A DNA stretch of 64,000 nucleotides, from the NCBI RefSeq assembly GCF_002952055.1, contig NZ_CP021255.1, positions 558,001-622,000 on the forward strand. Reading direction: 5' to 3'. Origin of the DNA: Desulfobulbus oralis (GTDB lineage Bacteria > Desulfobacterota > Desulfobulbia > Desulfobulbales > Desulfobulbaceae). Shown here piece after piece: positions 40,383-50,189 of the stretch. Every line of letters starts with the position of its first letter. The stretch's first letter is position 1. The notes beneath the pieces are model-generated. The model was not told the DNA's origin. It worked only from the letters and a program-made list of their open reading frames with translations, and did no database searches. The position numbers and the translations under genes are program-made.

Positions 40383-41216
40383 TCAGTTTTCCTGAAAGCG
40401 CCGCAGATAGGTGGCAAAACGCGGCAAGCCTTTGGCGGTGAAGCCCCGGTAGCGGTAGGTGATGACCGCGCCTATGGCCGGTGGATTGCGGCGGTCACTG
40501 TCTTTCCAGCCCGAACCGATACGGAAGCGGCCGTGCCGGTTTTCGCAGGTGACCGCACCCAGCAGGCCGGTATATTTGCCCTTGCCCGGATGATGGGCCA
40601 CAACCGTGCATTCCTCGTCAAAGCGGCTTTTCCATTTGAGAAAGCCGTCGCTGCGGCCAGCGCTGTAGGGCAGCTCCGGATTGCGAAACACCAGCCCCTC
40701 GCCGCCCAGCGCCTCGACTTCCTTTAGAAAACGCCTGGCCTGCTCCATGCTCTGGACAGGCCGCTGCTCAATGACCGTGAAATTGCAGGCCGGATGCCTG
40801 GCCAGCCAGTCCCTGGCCTCTTGCAGCCGCTCGTAGAGACTGCCGCTGGCCTCGGGCACGTCGAAGACGTGGAGCTTGATGCCCTGCCAATCGCTGCCGC
40901 CGGTTTGCAGGGCAGCCGCGGTCTGCTCAAAGGTGCCGCGACCGCCGAAGAGTTCGCCATCCAGGGCAAAGGGCGGGAAGTCTTTGGTAAAGCCCGGCGG
41001 CGGGGCAAAGGCGTGGCCGCCCCGGCTGATGAGCTGTCTGCCGTCCCAGAGGCCGCGCACGCCGTCCAGCTTTTCGCTCATGGCCCAGCCGACAATGTTC
41101 TGGCCGTGGAATTCCTTGGCCAGCATGAGGTCCCGGGCGCTTGCCTCGGGTGAGGCGGCCAGGGCATTGGCGGCCATGCCCAGGCCAAGGAACAGGAAGA
41201 GGAAACAGCGCATCAT
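40383..41216 (-). CDS. ATP-dependent DNA ligase with signal peptide (LigE-type)
   Basis: The 277-residue protein begins with a signal peptide (MMRCFLFLFLGLGMAANALA). It then has the minimal ATP-ligase core: MSEKLDGVRG with nucleophile Lys49, ALDGELFGGRGTFEQ, LHVFDVPE, GGEGLVFRNPE and FLKWK, followed by an OB-fold domain. No other domains are present. Small exported ligases of this kind (Lig E) are thought to join nicked DNA in the periplasm during uptake or in extracellular DNA. It stands alone behind the IS630 element, with a terminator of the PFOR gene upstream. Confidence 0.9.
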   Translation of the reverse strand: MMRCFLFLFLGLGMAANALAASPEASARDLMLAKEFHGQNIVGWAMSEKLDGVRGLWDGRQLISRGGHAFAPPPGFTKDFPPFALDGELFGGRGTFEQTAAALQTGGSDWQGIKLHVFDVPEASGSLYERLQEARDWLARHPACNFTVIEQRPVQSMEQARRFLKEVEALGGEGLVFRNPELPYSAGRSDGFLKWKSRFDEECTVVAHHPGKGKYTGLLGAVTCENRHGRFRIGSGWKDSDRRNPPAIGAVITYRYRGFTAKGLPRFATYLRRFQEN

Positions 41217-41241
41217 GGATTGCCTCCCTGGTTCAGCGACG

Positions 41242-41276
41242 AAAAAGCCCCGCCGGTTTCCCGGCAGGGCCTCGTT
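41242..41276 (-). terminator. rho-independent terminator of the PFOR gene
   Basis: On the minus strand GCCCTGCCGG pairs with CCGGCGGGGC around a short loop with one mismatch and is followed by TTTTTCG. It is about 30 bases after the PFOR stop. Confidence 0.75.
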
Positions 41277-41301
41277 TTTTCAGGTGACGGCAGCATGCCG
41301 T

Positions 41302-44300
41302 TTATTCGGTCTCAAGCGCCTTGGCCCAGCCTTTGAGCAGTTTCCAGTTGCGATCCACGTCTTCCTGGGACTTCTGCATCAGTTCTGCCGCATGCTCGGC
41401 GTTGCTCATCTTGAGACGGCGATAGCGGTTTTCGTTCATGGCGTATTCGGCAAAGCTGATGGTCGGCTCCTTGGAGTCTATGATCATCGGGTTCTTGCCG
41501 GCCTTTTCCAGATCCGGGTTATAGCGGAAGAGCGACCAGTGGCCGCACTCGACCGCCTTCTTCTGCTGCTCCAGACCCTTGGCCATGTCGATGCCATGGT
41601 TGATGCAGTGCGCGTAGCAGATGACGAGCGATGGCCCGTCGTAGGCCTCGGCCTCCTTGATGGCGCGTACCGCCTGGGTTGGGTTGGCGCCGATGGAGAT
41701 CCGGGCCACATACACGGTGCCAAAGGTGGAGAAGATCATGCCCATGTTCTTCTTCGGCATGGTCTTGCCGCTGGATGCAAACTGGGCGACCGCCGCGCGC
41801 GGGGTGGACTTGGACATCTGGCCGCCGGTGTTGGAATACACCTCGGTGTCCAGCAGCAGGACGTTCACGTTTTTGCCAGAGGCCAGCACGTGGTCCAGGC
41901 CGCCGTAACCGATGTCATAGCCCCAACCGTCGCCGCCGATGATCCAGACAGACTTTTTGACCAGATAATCGGCCACATGGTAGAGCCGTTTGGCGATGAT
42001 GTCCCTGGATTGCTCCAGAACCTTTTTCAGCTCGTCGATGCGGGCGCGCTGGGCTTCGATGGCCATCTGGGTATCCTGCCTGGCATCCAGGATGGAGTCG
42101 GCCAGTTCCTTGGCGACGATTTGCGCTTCGACGGCCTTCTCCAGCAGTTCGCCGGCCTGCATGCCCAGCTTGTCCACAGCGTCGCGCATGCCCAGGCCGT
42201 GCTCGGCATTGTCCTCGAAGAGCGAGTTGGACCAGGCCGGGCCGCGGCCGTCGGCGCGCTTCGCGTAAGGCGTGGTGGGCAGGTTGCCGGAATAGATGGA
42301 GGAGCAGCCGGTGGCGTTGGAGGCCAGCATCCGGTCGCCGAAGAGCTGGGTGACCAGCTTGACGTACGGGGTTTCGCCGCAGCCGGCGCAGGCGCCGGAG
42401 AACTCGAAGAGCGGCCGCTTGAACTGACTGCCCTTGATGGTGCCCACGTCGATGAGCTGCTCGTCCACTTCCGGCAGGGCCATGAAGGTCTTCCAGTGCG
42501 GGGCTTCCTGCCTGTACAGCTCTTCGGTGTTCAGCACCATGGCAAGTGCCGGTTCATCGGTGCGCTTGCCGTTCGCATCCTTTTTGCGGCCGGGGCAGGT
42601 GCTGACGCAGAGCGTGCAGCCGCAGCAGTCGGCGGTGGAGATCTGGATCGTGAATTTCATGCCCGCAAACTCTTTGCCCATGGCGTCTGCGGTTTTGAAG
42701 CTTTCGTCCGCGCCTGCGGCCTGCAGGGCCTCCGGAGTGGCCACCTTCATGCGAATGCTGGCATGGGGGCACACCAGGGAGCAGCGGCCGCACTGGATGC
42801 AGGCTTCCGGATCCCAGGAGGAAACCTTGACAGCGATATTGCGCTTCTCCCACTGGGTGGTGGCCGTCGGCCAGCGACCGTCGGCAGGCATCTGGGAAAC
42901 CTTGATGCTCTCGCCGCGGCCAGCCATCATCCGGGCGGTGACTTCCCTGACAAAAGCCGGCGCCTCCTCCGGCACGGTTGGCGGCATTTCGTGGCCATTG
43001 ACGCTCTCCGGAACAGTGACCTCGAAGATGTTGGCAATCGCGCCGTCCACCGCGCTGTAGTTCATCTGCACAACCTTGTCGCCCTTGGAGCCGTAGGTCT
43101 TCTTGATGGCCTTCTTGATGGCGTCAATGGCTTCCTGTTCGGGCAGGATGCCGGAGATCTTGAAGAAGGCGGTCTGCATGATCATGTTGATGCGGGCGCC
43201 CAGGCCCAGAGCCAGGCCCAGCTTGACCGCGTCGATGATGTAGAATCTGGCCTTTTTCTCGATGAGCTGCTTCTGCACCAGGGCCGGCAGATGCTGCCAG
43301 ATCTCGTCCTTGTCGTAGGTGCTGGTGAGCAGGAAGGTGCCGCCCTCGTGCAGGTTGGCCAGCATGTCATAGCTGTTCAGGAAGGCAAAGTTGTGGCAGG
43401 CAATGAAGTTGGCCTTGGTGATCAGGTAGGGCGCGACCACCTGCTTCTTGCCGAAGCGCAGATGGGACACGGTCATGGACCCGGACTTCTTGGAGTCATA
43501 GACAAAGTAGCCCTGCGTGGAGTTGTCGGTTTCCGTGCCGATGATTTTGATGGTGTTCTTGTTGGCGCCGACCGTTCCGTCGGAGCCCAGGCCATAGAAC
43601 ATGGCGCGGTACACGTCCTCCCCTTCGATGTTGAAGTGCGGATCGTAGTTCAGGCTGGTGAAGGTCACGTCGTCGTGCGGGCCGACGCAGAAATGCTTCT
43701 TGGGGGCAAAGGAGGCCATATTGTCCAGGATGGCCTTGACCATGGCCGGGCTGAATTCGGCGGAGCCCAGACCGAAACGGCCACCGTAAACCGCAGGCAT
43801 GCACATGGTGGGATTGCGCTCCAGCGCCTCGGTCAGAGCGGTGCACACGTCTTCATAGAGCGGCTCGCCGATGGCGCCCGGTTCCTTGGTGCGATCCATG
43901 ACCGTGATGCGCTCGACCGTGGACGGCAGGGCGTTGACCATGGCAGCCGCGTCAAAGGGCCGGAACAGGCGCACGATGACCAGACCCGCCTTGCGGTCTT
44001 CCCGGGCGATCAGGTGCTCGATGGTGGCAGCCACGGTCAGCGCGCCCGAACCCATGATGACGATGACGTCTGTTGCGTCGGGAGCGCCCACATAGTCGAA
44101 AAGATGGTATTGCCGGCCGGTCAGTTCGGCGAACTTGTTCATCGTCTCCTGAACGATGCCCGGGGTTGCGTCGTAGTACTTGTTGACCGTTTCGCGGCCG
44201 GTGAAGTTGACATCCGGATTCTGGGCCGTGCCGGCGAGCGACGGCCGATCCGGGGTCAGGGCGCGTTTGCGGTGCTCGATGACCAGATCCTCGTCGATCA

Positions 44301-44880
44301 TGAAACGGATGTCGTCCATGCTCAGATCTTCGATTTTCATGACCTCGTGGGAGGTGCGGAAGCCGTCGAAGAAGTGGATGAAGGGCACCCTGGAGGCCAG
44401 GGTGCTCTGGGTGGCGATCAGGGCCAGATCCTGGGCTTCCTGCACGTCCTGGGAGCAGAGCATGGCCCAGCCGACCTGGCGGGCAGCCATGACGTCGCCG
44501 TGGTCGCCGAAAATGGACAGCCCCTGGCAGGCCAGCGCGCGGGCGGTGATGTGGAACACCGTTGGGGTCAGTTCGCCCGCGATCTTGTACATATTGGGGA
44601 TCATGAGCAACAGGCCCTGGGATGCGGTGAAGGTGGTGCACATCGCACCCGCGCCCAGGGAGCCGTGAACCGCGCCCGCCACGCCCGCTTCCGACTGCAT
44701 CTGGGAAACGACCGGGACAGAACCCCAGATGTTTTCCTGTTTGGCCGTTGCCTTGGCGTCCGCTATATCCGCCATCGGCGACGAGGGCGTGATGGGATAG
44801 ATGGTGATGACCTCGCTGGTGGCATACGCAATATTCGCGCAGGCCGTATTGCCGTCAATGGTGACCATTTTCCGGGACAT
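41302..44880 (-). CDS. nifJ: pyruvate:ferredoxin (flavodoxin) oxidoreductase, single-chain
   Basis: The 1192-residue enzyme oxidises pyruvate with CoA to acetyl-CoA, CO2 and reduced ferredoxin, or works in reverse. The fused order is seen: N-terminal pyrimidine-binding domain (MVTIDGNTACANIAYATSEV, YPITPSSPMAD), gamma-like domain with FGLGSDGTVGANKNT, then two 4Fe-4S clusters (CIQCGRCSLVCPH and CCGCTLCVSTCPG). The thiamine diphosphate domain (GACAGCGETPYVKL and GGDGWGYDIGYGGLDHV) comes last, with a C-terminal extension. The start has AGGAG eight bases upstream. A terminator follows, so it is monocistronic. It is central to anaerobic carbon metabolism. Confidence 0.97.
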   Translation of the reverse strand: MSRKMVTIDGNTACANIAYATSEVITIYPITPSSPMADIADAKATAKQENIWGSVPVVSQMQSEAGVAGAVHGSLGAGAMCTTFTASQGLLLMIPNMYKIAGELTPTVFHITARALACQGLSIFGDHGDVMAARQVGWAMLCSQDVQEAQDLALIATQSTLASRVPFIHFFDGFRTSHEVMKIEDLSMDDIRFMIDEDLVIEHRKRALTPDRPSLAGTAQNPDVNFTGRETVNKYYDATPGIVQETMNKFAELTGRQYHLFDYVGAPDATDVIVIMGSGALTVAATIEHLIAREDRKAGLVIVRLFRPFDAAAMVNALPSTVERITVMDRTKEPGAIGEPLYEDVCTALTEALERNPTMCMPAVYGGRFGLGSAEFSPAMVKAILDNMASFAPKKHFCVGPHDDVTFTSLNYDPHFNIEGEDVYRAMFYGLGSDGTVGANKNTIKIIGTETDNSTQGYFVYDSKKSGSMTVSHLRFGKKQVVAPYLITKANFIACHNFAFLNSYDMLANLHEGGTFLLTSTYDKDEIWQHLPALVQKQLIEKKARFYIIDAVKLGLALGLGARINMIMQTAFFKISGILPEQEAIDAIKKAIKKTYGSKGDKVVQMNYSAVDGAIANIFEVTVPESVNGHEMPPTVPEEAPAFVREVTARMMAGRGESIKVSQMPADGRWPTATTQWEKRNIAVKVSSWDPEACIQCGRCSLVCPHASIRMKVATPEALQAAGADESFKTADAMGKEFAGMKFTIQISTADCCGCTLCVSTCPGRKKDANGKRTDEPALAMVLNTEELYRQEAPHWKTFMALPEVDEQLIDVGTIKGSQFKRPLFEFSGACAGCGETPYVKLVTQLFGDRMLASNATGCSSIYSGNLPTTPYAKRADGRGPAWSNSLFEDNAEHGLGMRDAVDKLGMQAGELLEKAVEAQIVAKELADSILDARQDTQMAIEAQRARIDELKKVLEQSRDIIAKRLYHVADYLVKKSVWIIGGDGWGYDIGYGGLDHVLASGKNVNVLLLDTEVYSNTGGQMSKSTPRAAVAQFASSGKTMPKKNMGMIFSTFGTVYVARISIGANPTQAVRAIKEAEAYDGPSLVICYAHCINHGIDMAKGLEQQKKAVECGHWSLFRYNPDLEKAGKNPMIIDSKEPTISFAEYAMNENRYRRLKMSNAEHAAELMQKSQEDVDRNWKLLKGWAKALETE

Positions 44881-45075
44881 AGCTCATTCTCCTACAATGC
44901 AGTTTGGGTGTTGACTCGCAGCCTGCGCCGCGAAGGACGAGAGACAGGAACGCTCGACAGCAATGGAAAGGCAGGAAAAACGGGCGGAAAACACCCCGCG
45001 GGACTGCATGTGCAGGCCCTGACCAGGCCTTTCACTCCCCTTGAGGAACTAACAAAACATCACTTATCCCTTTGA

Positions 45076-45104
45076 AAAATACACGAATTGTTCTGATTAT
45101 GCAA
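45076..45104 (-). promoter_or_regulatory. candidate sigma-70 promoter of the PFOR gene
   Basis: On the minus strand TTGCAT (45099-45104) and TATTTT (45076-45081) are 17 bases apart in an AT-rich patch. The predicted leader would be about 185 bases. The hexamers are imperfect. Confidence 0.35.
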
Positions 45105-45132
45105 TTGCAAAGCCCGGAGGCGGGCTGCCGGT

Positions 45133-46086
45133 TCAGGCTTTGGGGCCGGTCTTGTCCCGCTCCGCCAACATGCGGTCGTGCTCGGCCTTGAGTTCCCGGT
45201 ATTCCCGTTCGGCCCGCCTGACAGCCTCTTCCTGATTTTTTTTCAGCTCGGCCGCCTTGCTCGCCACCTTTTCCTGGCGGATCGTAAGATCCGGCGTGCC
45301 AAAGAGCGTGCTGGCCAGATATTTGAAGGAGAACAGCATGAGTTCGGTATCGTCCGTTCTGAGGCGCTCAACGGTCTCCGGATCCACTTCGTAGGTGTCC
45401 AGAAAGGAACTTTCGAACACGAATTTGCGGAAGGTGTCCAGATCCGTGGAGGCCATGAAGAACATACGCTTGGCGGCTTCACTCAGCGAGGCCTGCAGGC
45501 CGAAGGATTTCCGCCGCATGACCAGCCGGAGCCATTCCCGGTTCATGGCATCCCGTTTGTCCACGCCCTGATCGGCGCGCCATGCGCCGATGGTCCAGTG
45601 TTTGGGTTCCTCGTGGCCCTTGCAGTGCGGCTCCCTGACCAGAAAGAAAAACTGTTCGGTGGAGCCTGCGCCCTCGTTCCGGCCCTCGTGGAAATCGGCC
45701 ATGCCCACCGGGTAGTAGCGGCAGGCGGAAGGCCGGTCGGCATAAACCGTGCAGCCTGCGGGCGTGACAAAGGGACAGGCCTGGTTGTCGCCCACCAGCT
45801 TGAGGATCAGGCCCGGCATGTCGGTTTTTTCCAGATAGACCGGCTCGGTGTATCGGGTTATGAATTCGTCTGCCGGCAGGTTCAGGCGCTTTCTGAGCAT
45901 CAGGATGTCGTAGGGCGTCAGCATGATCCTGATGGCATGGCAGCAGGCGGTAAAGCAACTGACGCCGGGATGGCAGCGAAACTGCAGCGGTGAGTGCAGC
46001 GTGAGTTTTTGCGGCAGTATATTGGAAGGATTGGTGTTTTTTGCAGAAAAGATGCTTTCCGGATCGGGTTGCCCTGTATGAGCCAT
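45133..46086 (-). CDS. YkgJ-type cysteine cluster protein
   Basis: The 317-residue protein has the zinc or iron chelatin-like cysteine pattern of the YkgJ family: FRCHPGVSCFTACCHAIRI, then NQACPFVTPAGCTVYADRPSACRYYPVG. A long helical part follows, and the C-terminal tail (about 275-317) is a charged coiled coil rich in E, K, R and A. Family function is unknown; a metal or iron-sulfur role is assumed. Start ATG at 46086 has GAGG five bases upstream. It lies upstream of and divergent from a small plus-strand gene, with a 215-base spacer. Confidence 0.8.
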   Translation of the reverse strand: MAHTGQPDPESIFSAKNTNPSNILPQKLTLHSPLQFRCHPGVSCFTACCHAIRIMLTPYDILMLRKRLNLPADEFITRYTEPVYLEKTDMPGLILKLVGDNQACPFVTPAGCTVYADRPSACRYYPVGMADFHEGRNEGAGSTEQFFFLVREPHCKGHEEPKHWTIGAWRADQGVDKRDAMNREWLRLVMRRKSFGLQASLSEAAKRMFFMASTDLDTFRKFVFESSFLDTYEVDPETVERLRTDDTELMLFSFKYLASTLFGTPDLTIRQEKVASKAAELKKNQEEAVRRAEREYRELKAEHDRMLAERDKTGPKA

Positions 46087-46301
46087 GATTGCCTCGTTTG
46101 GCAGAATGCAATGAGTGACGGCCTTTTGCCATGTTAAAAAAATGATGTCTACCACAGCAGGCGTTTTTTAGCTGCCAAATTTTGGCAGGCTGCTTATGAT
46201 ATGGGCGTCGACGGCTGCGACGGCGACCTGAGTGACAGCGTCCAGCCCCTTTCCCCTCCTCCCTCCTTTTGCAGGCAATGCTTCCCATGAAAGAAGGCCC
46301 C

Positions 46302-46502
46302 ATGCTAACGCGTTTGTTCAACCAGCCTGTTGACATGAGCAAGGTCAGCACCCTGGTGTATCATCTGCCGGACGGCCCGGCCGTGTCGGTGCAGGTGGAC
46401 GGGAACGAGCTGCTGTTTGATCCTGACATGGAACTGGGCGATATTTGCGACACCACGGATATCGATGGGGTTCTCCACTTTTTCCCCAAGGGAAATGCGT
46501 GA
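46302..46502 (+). CDS. hypothetical small protein upstream of the PHP phosphatase gene
   Basis: A 66-residue frame starts at ATG 46302 after GAAGG. It reads MLTRLFNQPVDMSKVSTLVY and then DMELGDICDTTDIDGVLHFF. Composition is natural, acidic and without membrane segments. Earlier in-frame ATGs at 46269 and 46287 exist, but the ribosome site favours 46302. It lies about 90 bases before the PHP gene on the same strand. No family is recognised. Confidence 0.5.
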   Translation: MLTRLFNQPVDMSKVSTLVYHLPDGPAVSVQVDGNELLFDPDMELGDICDTTDIDGVLHFFPKGNA

Positions 46503-46593
46503 TGCCCGTGTGACCTGAAACCGCGCCAGTCCCGACACCGCTGCCCCAGCCCGGAGCCGCGGTGTTTCTGTTATCCCGCCTTGCAGACAGAAC

Positions 46594-47391
46594 ATGAATC
46601 CAGTTCGGAATCCCCTTATCGACATCAGCCACGATGGCCATGTGCACACCCTGCTCTGCGGTCACGCTGTGGGCCGGATGGAAGAATACGTGCAGGCTGC
46701 CCTCGCAAGGGGGCTCTCTGGCATGTGTTTTCTGGAACACCTGGAAGTGGGCATTGTCTATTGCAAACGTAACTGGCTGGAGGCCAGTCATTTTGCCGAG
46801 TATTTCCGGGAGGGCGAACGTCTGCAAAAGGCCTATAAGGGCAGAATGGCCATTCAGCTCGGTGCGGAGCTGGGCTACAACCCGGCGGCCGTGGATGAAC
46901 TGCGGGCCAGACTCAGGCAGTACCCCTTCGAGCGGGTGGGCCTGTCCTGCCACTATTACTGGCACGGAGACCGGCACTGGAACCTCCTCGGTCTGCACCC
47001 GGACAGCCTGAACCGCTTCAGGGCGATCGGTGCGGATACGGTGCTGACCCGGTATTTCGACAACCTGATGCACGCGGCGGCAGAACTGGACTGCAGCGTC
47101 CTCTGCCATCTGGACGCGGGCCTGCGGCACCTGCCCGACCTGCAGTATCAGGACAGCCATCGGGCACAGATCAGGAGGCTTTTGGCGACCGTGAAAGCGC
47201 GCGGCATGATGCTGGAAATCAACACATCAGGCTTTGCCAGGCGCGGCTATCCCTACCCGACGGACTGGATCATCCGCGAAGCCATCGGCATGGGCATTCC
47301 CCTGACCCCGGGCTCGGATGCCCATGATCCGGAAGAAGTCGGCCGCTATTTCGAGCAACTGCCTGCCTATCTGGCAGCTCTTCGTCCGTAG
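46594..47391 (+). CDS. PHP-family phosphoesterase (histidinol-phosphatase-like)
   Basis: The 265-residue protein has the polymerase-and-histidinol-phosphatase metal motifs: HDGHVHT (13-19), CFLEHLEVG, GAELGYNP, LSCHYYWHGD, LCHLDAGL, LEINTSG and the closing GSDAHDPEEVG. All histidine and aspartate ligands for a trinuclear metal site are present. Length and motif order match HisJ-type histidinol phosphatases, but many such proteins have other phosphoesterase roles and no his genes are adjacent. The call is therefore kept at family level. Confidence 0.85.
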   Translation: MNPVRNPLIDISHDGHVHTLLCGHAVGRMEEYVQAALARGLSGMCFLEHLEVGIVYCKRNWLEASHFAEYFREGERLQKAYKGRMAIQLGAELGYNPAAVDELRARLRQYPFERVGLSCHYYWHGDRHWNLLGLHPDSLNRFRAIGADTVLTRYFDNLMHAAAELDCSVLCHLDAGLRHLPDLQYQDSHRAQIRRLLATVKARGMMLEINTSGFARRGYPYPTDWIIREAIGMGIPLTPGSDAHDPEEVGRYFEQLPAYLAALRP

Positions 47392-47528
47392 TCCCTCCTG
47401 AACGCGCCAGCTCGCGCTCATGCGGGCGACAGGGTTCAGCCCGCAGCAGAAGCCGCATGTTTTTCACCACGCTGCCGGCAGGCCTTTGCGCTCGCCCGAA
47501 TGGATGGCCCGTCCCGGTCGGGTGCGGC

Positions 47529-50126
47529 TCACTGCAGGGGCAAGGCCAGTTGAAAGGGCCTGGCCGCTCCAGCCCCGCGGTAGCGGCCGGAGAGACTCAG
47601 CAGGACAGCACCCCGGCCCTCGTTGAGCAGGAAGCCCTGGCCCTGGGCCCAGAAGTCCGGGCCATGGATGCTGAATTCCGGCAGATCCCAGGAGGCCGAG
47701 CTCTGTCCGTCGCCAGCGGTTTCGAAATGGGCGAAGAGGTTGAGGTCCTGCTTTGCAAGGAGCAGCTCGTGTTCCTGCCCGAAACCGGCCCAGCCGAGTC
47801 TGGCGGCGATTTCGGCCGTGGCTGGGGCATGGCCGGGAGCAGCGTACGTGCAGGCAAGACGGGCCGGCCCCTTGAGACGTACACCGTTGGGCATGCGACC
47901 GGCGGCGCGCAGCAAAGTCTCCAGAGCTTGCCCCTGCAGATCACCTTCCAGCCGCAGCGCGCGGCTTTCGTCCTGCTGACCCCAATTCGTGAATCTGAGT
48001 TCGCCGTCCAGCCGGAGGGCATCGGAGACAAGCACGAGCGGTTGCAGGTGCAGGCTTTTTGTCAGGGGATCGAAGCAGGCAGGCGGAGCGTCCTGCGGGG
48101 CTGCCGGCGGGGCAGGAGTTCCGGCCAACTGCAGGGCGGAAAGCTGCAGGGCCTGTGGCGCGGGCCGCCCCTTTCTACCCCTGCCGGTCCTGACCGCTTT
48201 GGGCTGGACCTTCTGTGCCGGTGGGCGCATGCTGGCCGCGGCCTCGCCGCTTGCCAGGGCCGTTCGCGCGGCGGCAAAAGACCAGGGTGGGTTCTGGCTG
48301 CTGCCCGTCATTTCCGCCTGGGTGAGCACGGCCTCTGCACTCCTGATTTCGTGCCTGCCGTCCTGGATATGCGCCTTCAGATCCAACTGCAGGGCGCCCG
48401 TCATGTCCAGTTCGGACAGCCCGGTCAGAACATGCCGGATGAGCGGCTGTATCCGGGCCAGCGCCAGGGTGCTGCCCACAGTGTATGTGCCCCGCTGTTC
48501 GCGGCCCTGGCCCGCAATGTCCTGCCAGCGGGCTTCAAGGGTCCCCGGCCACCCGGATACCTGCAGTTGCCCGGAAAAGGGACCCTGCTCAGACTGGCGG
48601 CTGCCATGCATTTTCACGGTCAGCGGATGTGTGGGCAAAAGCCTTTCCCGGGTACGGCCGTTTTCCAGGGAAAATTTTTGGAGTTCCAGGTCCAGCTCGT
48701 CCTGGTAGCCTGTGTCCGAAGGGCTGCTGCCGGCCTTAAGCTGCATCGTGCCGCCGGCCGTGAGCGGCAACTGCATGATCCGGCCCGTTTCCCGGCTGAG
48801 GGCGCCCAGTTCGCCACTGGCCTCCAGGGTAAAAGCTCTGCTGGCATCGTCCCGCTTCGCCCTGAGGGCGCAAAGGGCGCCTTTGCCCTCTATCTGCTGC
48901 AGGTGTGGCCGGCCGGCTGTCATGAGCCACTTCGCATGCAGGGTCAGGGGATTGGCCCAGACGATGTCGGTGCCGCCCCGTTCAGCGTGGATATCCGAAA
49001 TCCGGCAGTCCAGCGCCATGGGCAATCTCTCACCCGGCCCTCTTGCCTGCATGCTGCACTGCAGCCGGCCATCCGTGATTTTGGCGTCGGGATAGAGGGC
49101 CAGCCGGACTCTGAGTCCCTCGCTGAGCAGCGGCAGGGCGAGCGCGGCCTTGGCGGTGAAATCGCTTTCCCCGGGTTGGAGGGCACCGTGCAGGTCGAGG
49201 TTCGCCAGCGGTGATTCCAGACGCAGTTGCCGCACCTGCCAGGCCGCTGCCCCCTGGCGGCTGAGATTGAAGAGGAGGCTTGTACGGTCAAGAGTCAGGC
49301 GCTGGTCGTGGGGCGAGAAGGCGGGCAGGCGCAGATCGTGCAGGAACAGCGCGCCCTCGCCCTGTACGCTGCCGTCCGCGCTGTGCACAAAGCGGCAATT
49401 GCCCGTGGCCCTGCCTGCACTGGCGGAGAAAAAGCCGGGAGCAAAGGGCAGGGGCGGCAGCTTCGCGACCGGCACCTCTTCCAGGAGAATGGTGCCGGTG
49501 CTCAGCAGGTGCTGGGTCTTGCTGCCCTCGGGCGGGGCATTCACATAGCCTCCTGCCTGCACGTTATAGTCCTCCCCCTGTCCGGCGCTGGCCTTGAGCG
49601 CGTAGCGGAGCGAGCCGTTTTCCAGCGCGGCTTCGAAATCGCCGCGGCTGATGAGCGGATAGCTTTTGCCGTTCCGCTCGAGCCGCAGGCTGCTGCCCGT
49701 GGCCCGCAACTGGAAGGAGCCCCGATTCCACCAGCGAAGCAGCCAGCTCGGCAGCTCCGGACGAAGCGAATCGTCGGGTGCTGTGGTGGCCGTCCTGTCC
49801 CCGCTCAGGGTCAGCACCGGAGCCTGGAGATACAGTTCGCCCAGGGAGCCCGGGGCCAGGAGCAGCGGCAGCAGGCCGCGCCTGCTGCGCAGTTCGGCGC
49901 TTTCCAGGGCAAGCGGCACGCTCTGGCCCTGATAGCGGAAGTCCTGACAGCGCAGGCCGGAAAACCAGCCCAGGGAGCAAGTGCCAGAGGATATGGTGCC
50001 GGAAAGAGGGCCGCCCAGGCGGGACAGCATGGCCTGCCGTACAGGCTCTACGCGCACGAGCCAGGGCAGAGGCAGGATCAACAGGCACAGGCAAAGTATG
50101 ACAAAAAGCAGATGGCGTTTGTTCAT
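47529..50126 (-). CDS. AsmA/TamB-like envelope protein
   Basis: The 865-residue protein has a single N-terminal membrane segment (MNKRHLLFVILCLCLLILPL) and a very long, beta-rich periplasmic region of repeating amphipathic strands (for example LYLQAPVLTLSGDRT, LSELDMTGALQLDLKAHIQD). This is the AsmA/DUF748 or TamB-like architecture, proteins that bridge the membranes and are linked to phospholipid transport and outer-membrane protein assembly. An alanine, proline and arginine rich insert occurs around 610-680. It starts 64 bases downstream of the NAD kinase gene and probably shares its transcript. The exact subfamily cannot be set by eye. Confidence 0.7.
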   Translation of the reverse strand: MNKRHLLFVILCLCLLILPLPWLVRVEPVRQAMLSRLGGPLSGTISSGTCSLGWFSGLRCQDFRYQGQSVPLALESAELRSRRGLLPLLLAPGSLGELYLQAPVLTLSGDRTATTAPDDSLRPELPSWLLRWWNRGSFQLRATGSSLRLERNGKSYPLISRGDFEAALENGSLRYALKASAGQGEDYNVQAGGYVNAPPEGSKTQHLLSTGTILLEEVPVAKLPPLPFAPGFFSASAGRATGNCRFVHSADGSVQGEGALFLHDLRLPAFSPHDQRLTLDRTSLLFNLSRQGAAAWQVRQLRLESPLANLDLHGALQPGESDFTAKAALALPLLSEGLRVRLALYPDAKITDGRLQCSMQARGPGERLPMALDCRISDIHAERGGTDIVWANPLTLHAKWLMTAGRPHLQQIEGKGALCALRAKRDDASRAFTLEASGELGALSRETGRIMQLPLTAGGTMQLKAGSSPSDTGYQDELDLELQKFSLENGRTRERLLPTHPLTVKMHGSRQSEQGPFSGQLQVSGWPGTLEARWQDIAGQGREQRGTYTVGSTLALARIQPLIRHVLTGLSELDMTGALQLDLKAHIQDGRHEIRSAEAVLTQAEMTGSSQNPPWSFAAARTALASGEAAASMRPPAQKVQPKAVRTGRGRKGRPAPQALQLSALQLAGTPAPPAAPQDAPPACFDPLTKSLHLQPLVLVSDALRLDGELRFTNWGQQDESRALRLEGDLQGQALETLLRAAGRMPNGVRLKGPARLACTYAAPGHAPATAEIAARLGWAGFGQEHELLLAKQDLNLFAHFETAGDGQSSASWDLPEFSIHGPDFWAQGQGFLLNEGRGAVLLSLSGRYRGAGAARPFQLALPLQ

Positions 50127-50189
50127 GGAAAGGGGTGACCGGCTGGCACGAAACGACAGAACGGCGACACCGCGACCGGAGCGGCGGAT

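Noticed and set aside
40876-45075. A 1399-codon open frame on the plus strand opposite the PFOR gene
   Set aside because: It is exactly antisense to a well-conserved enzyme, has low-complexity glycine, histidine and valine-rich composition, and has no domain. Long antisense frames are expected in GC-rich coding DNA.
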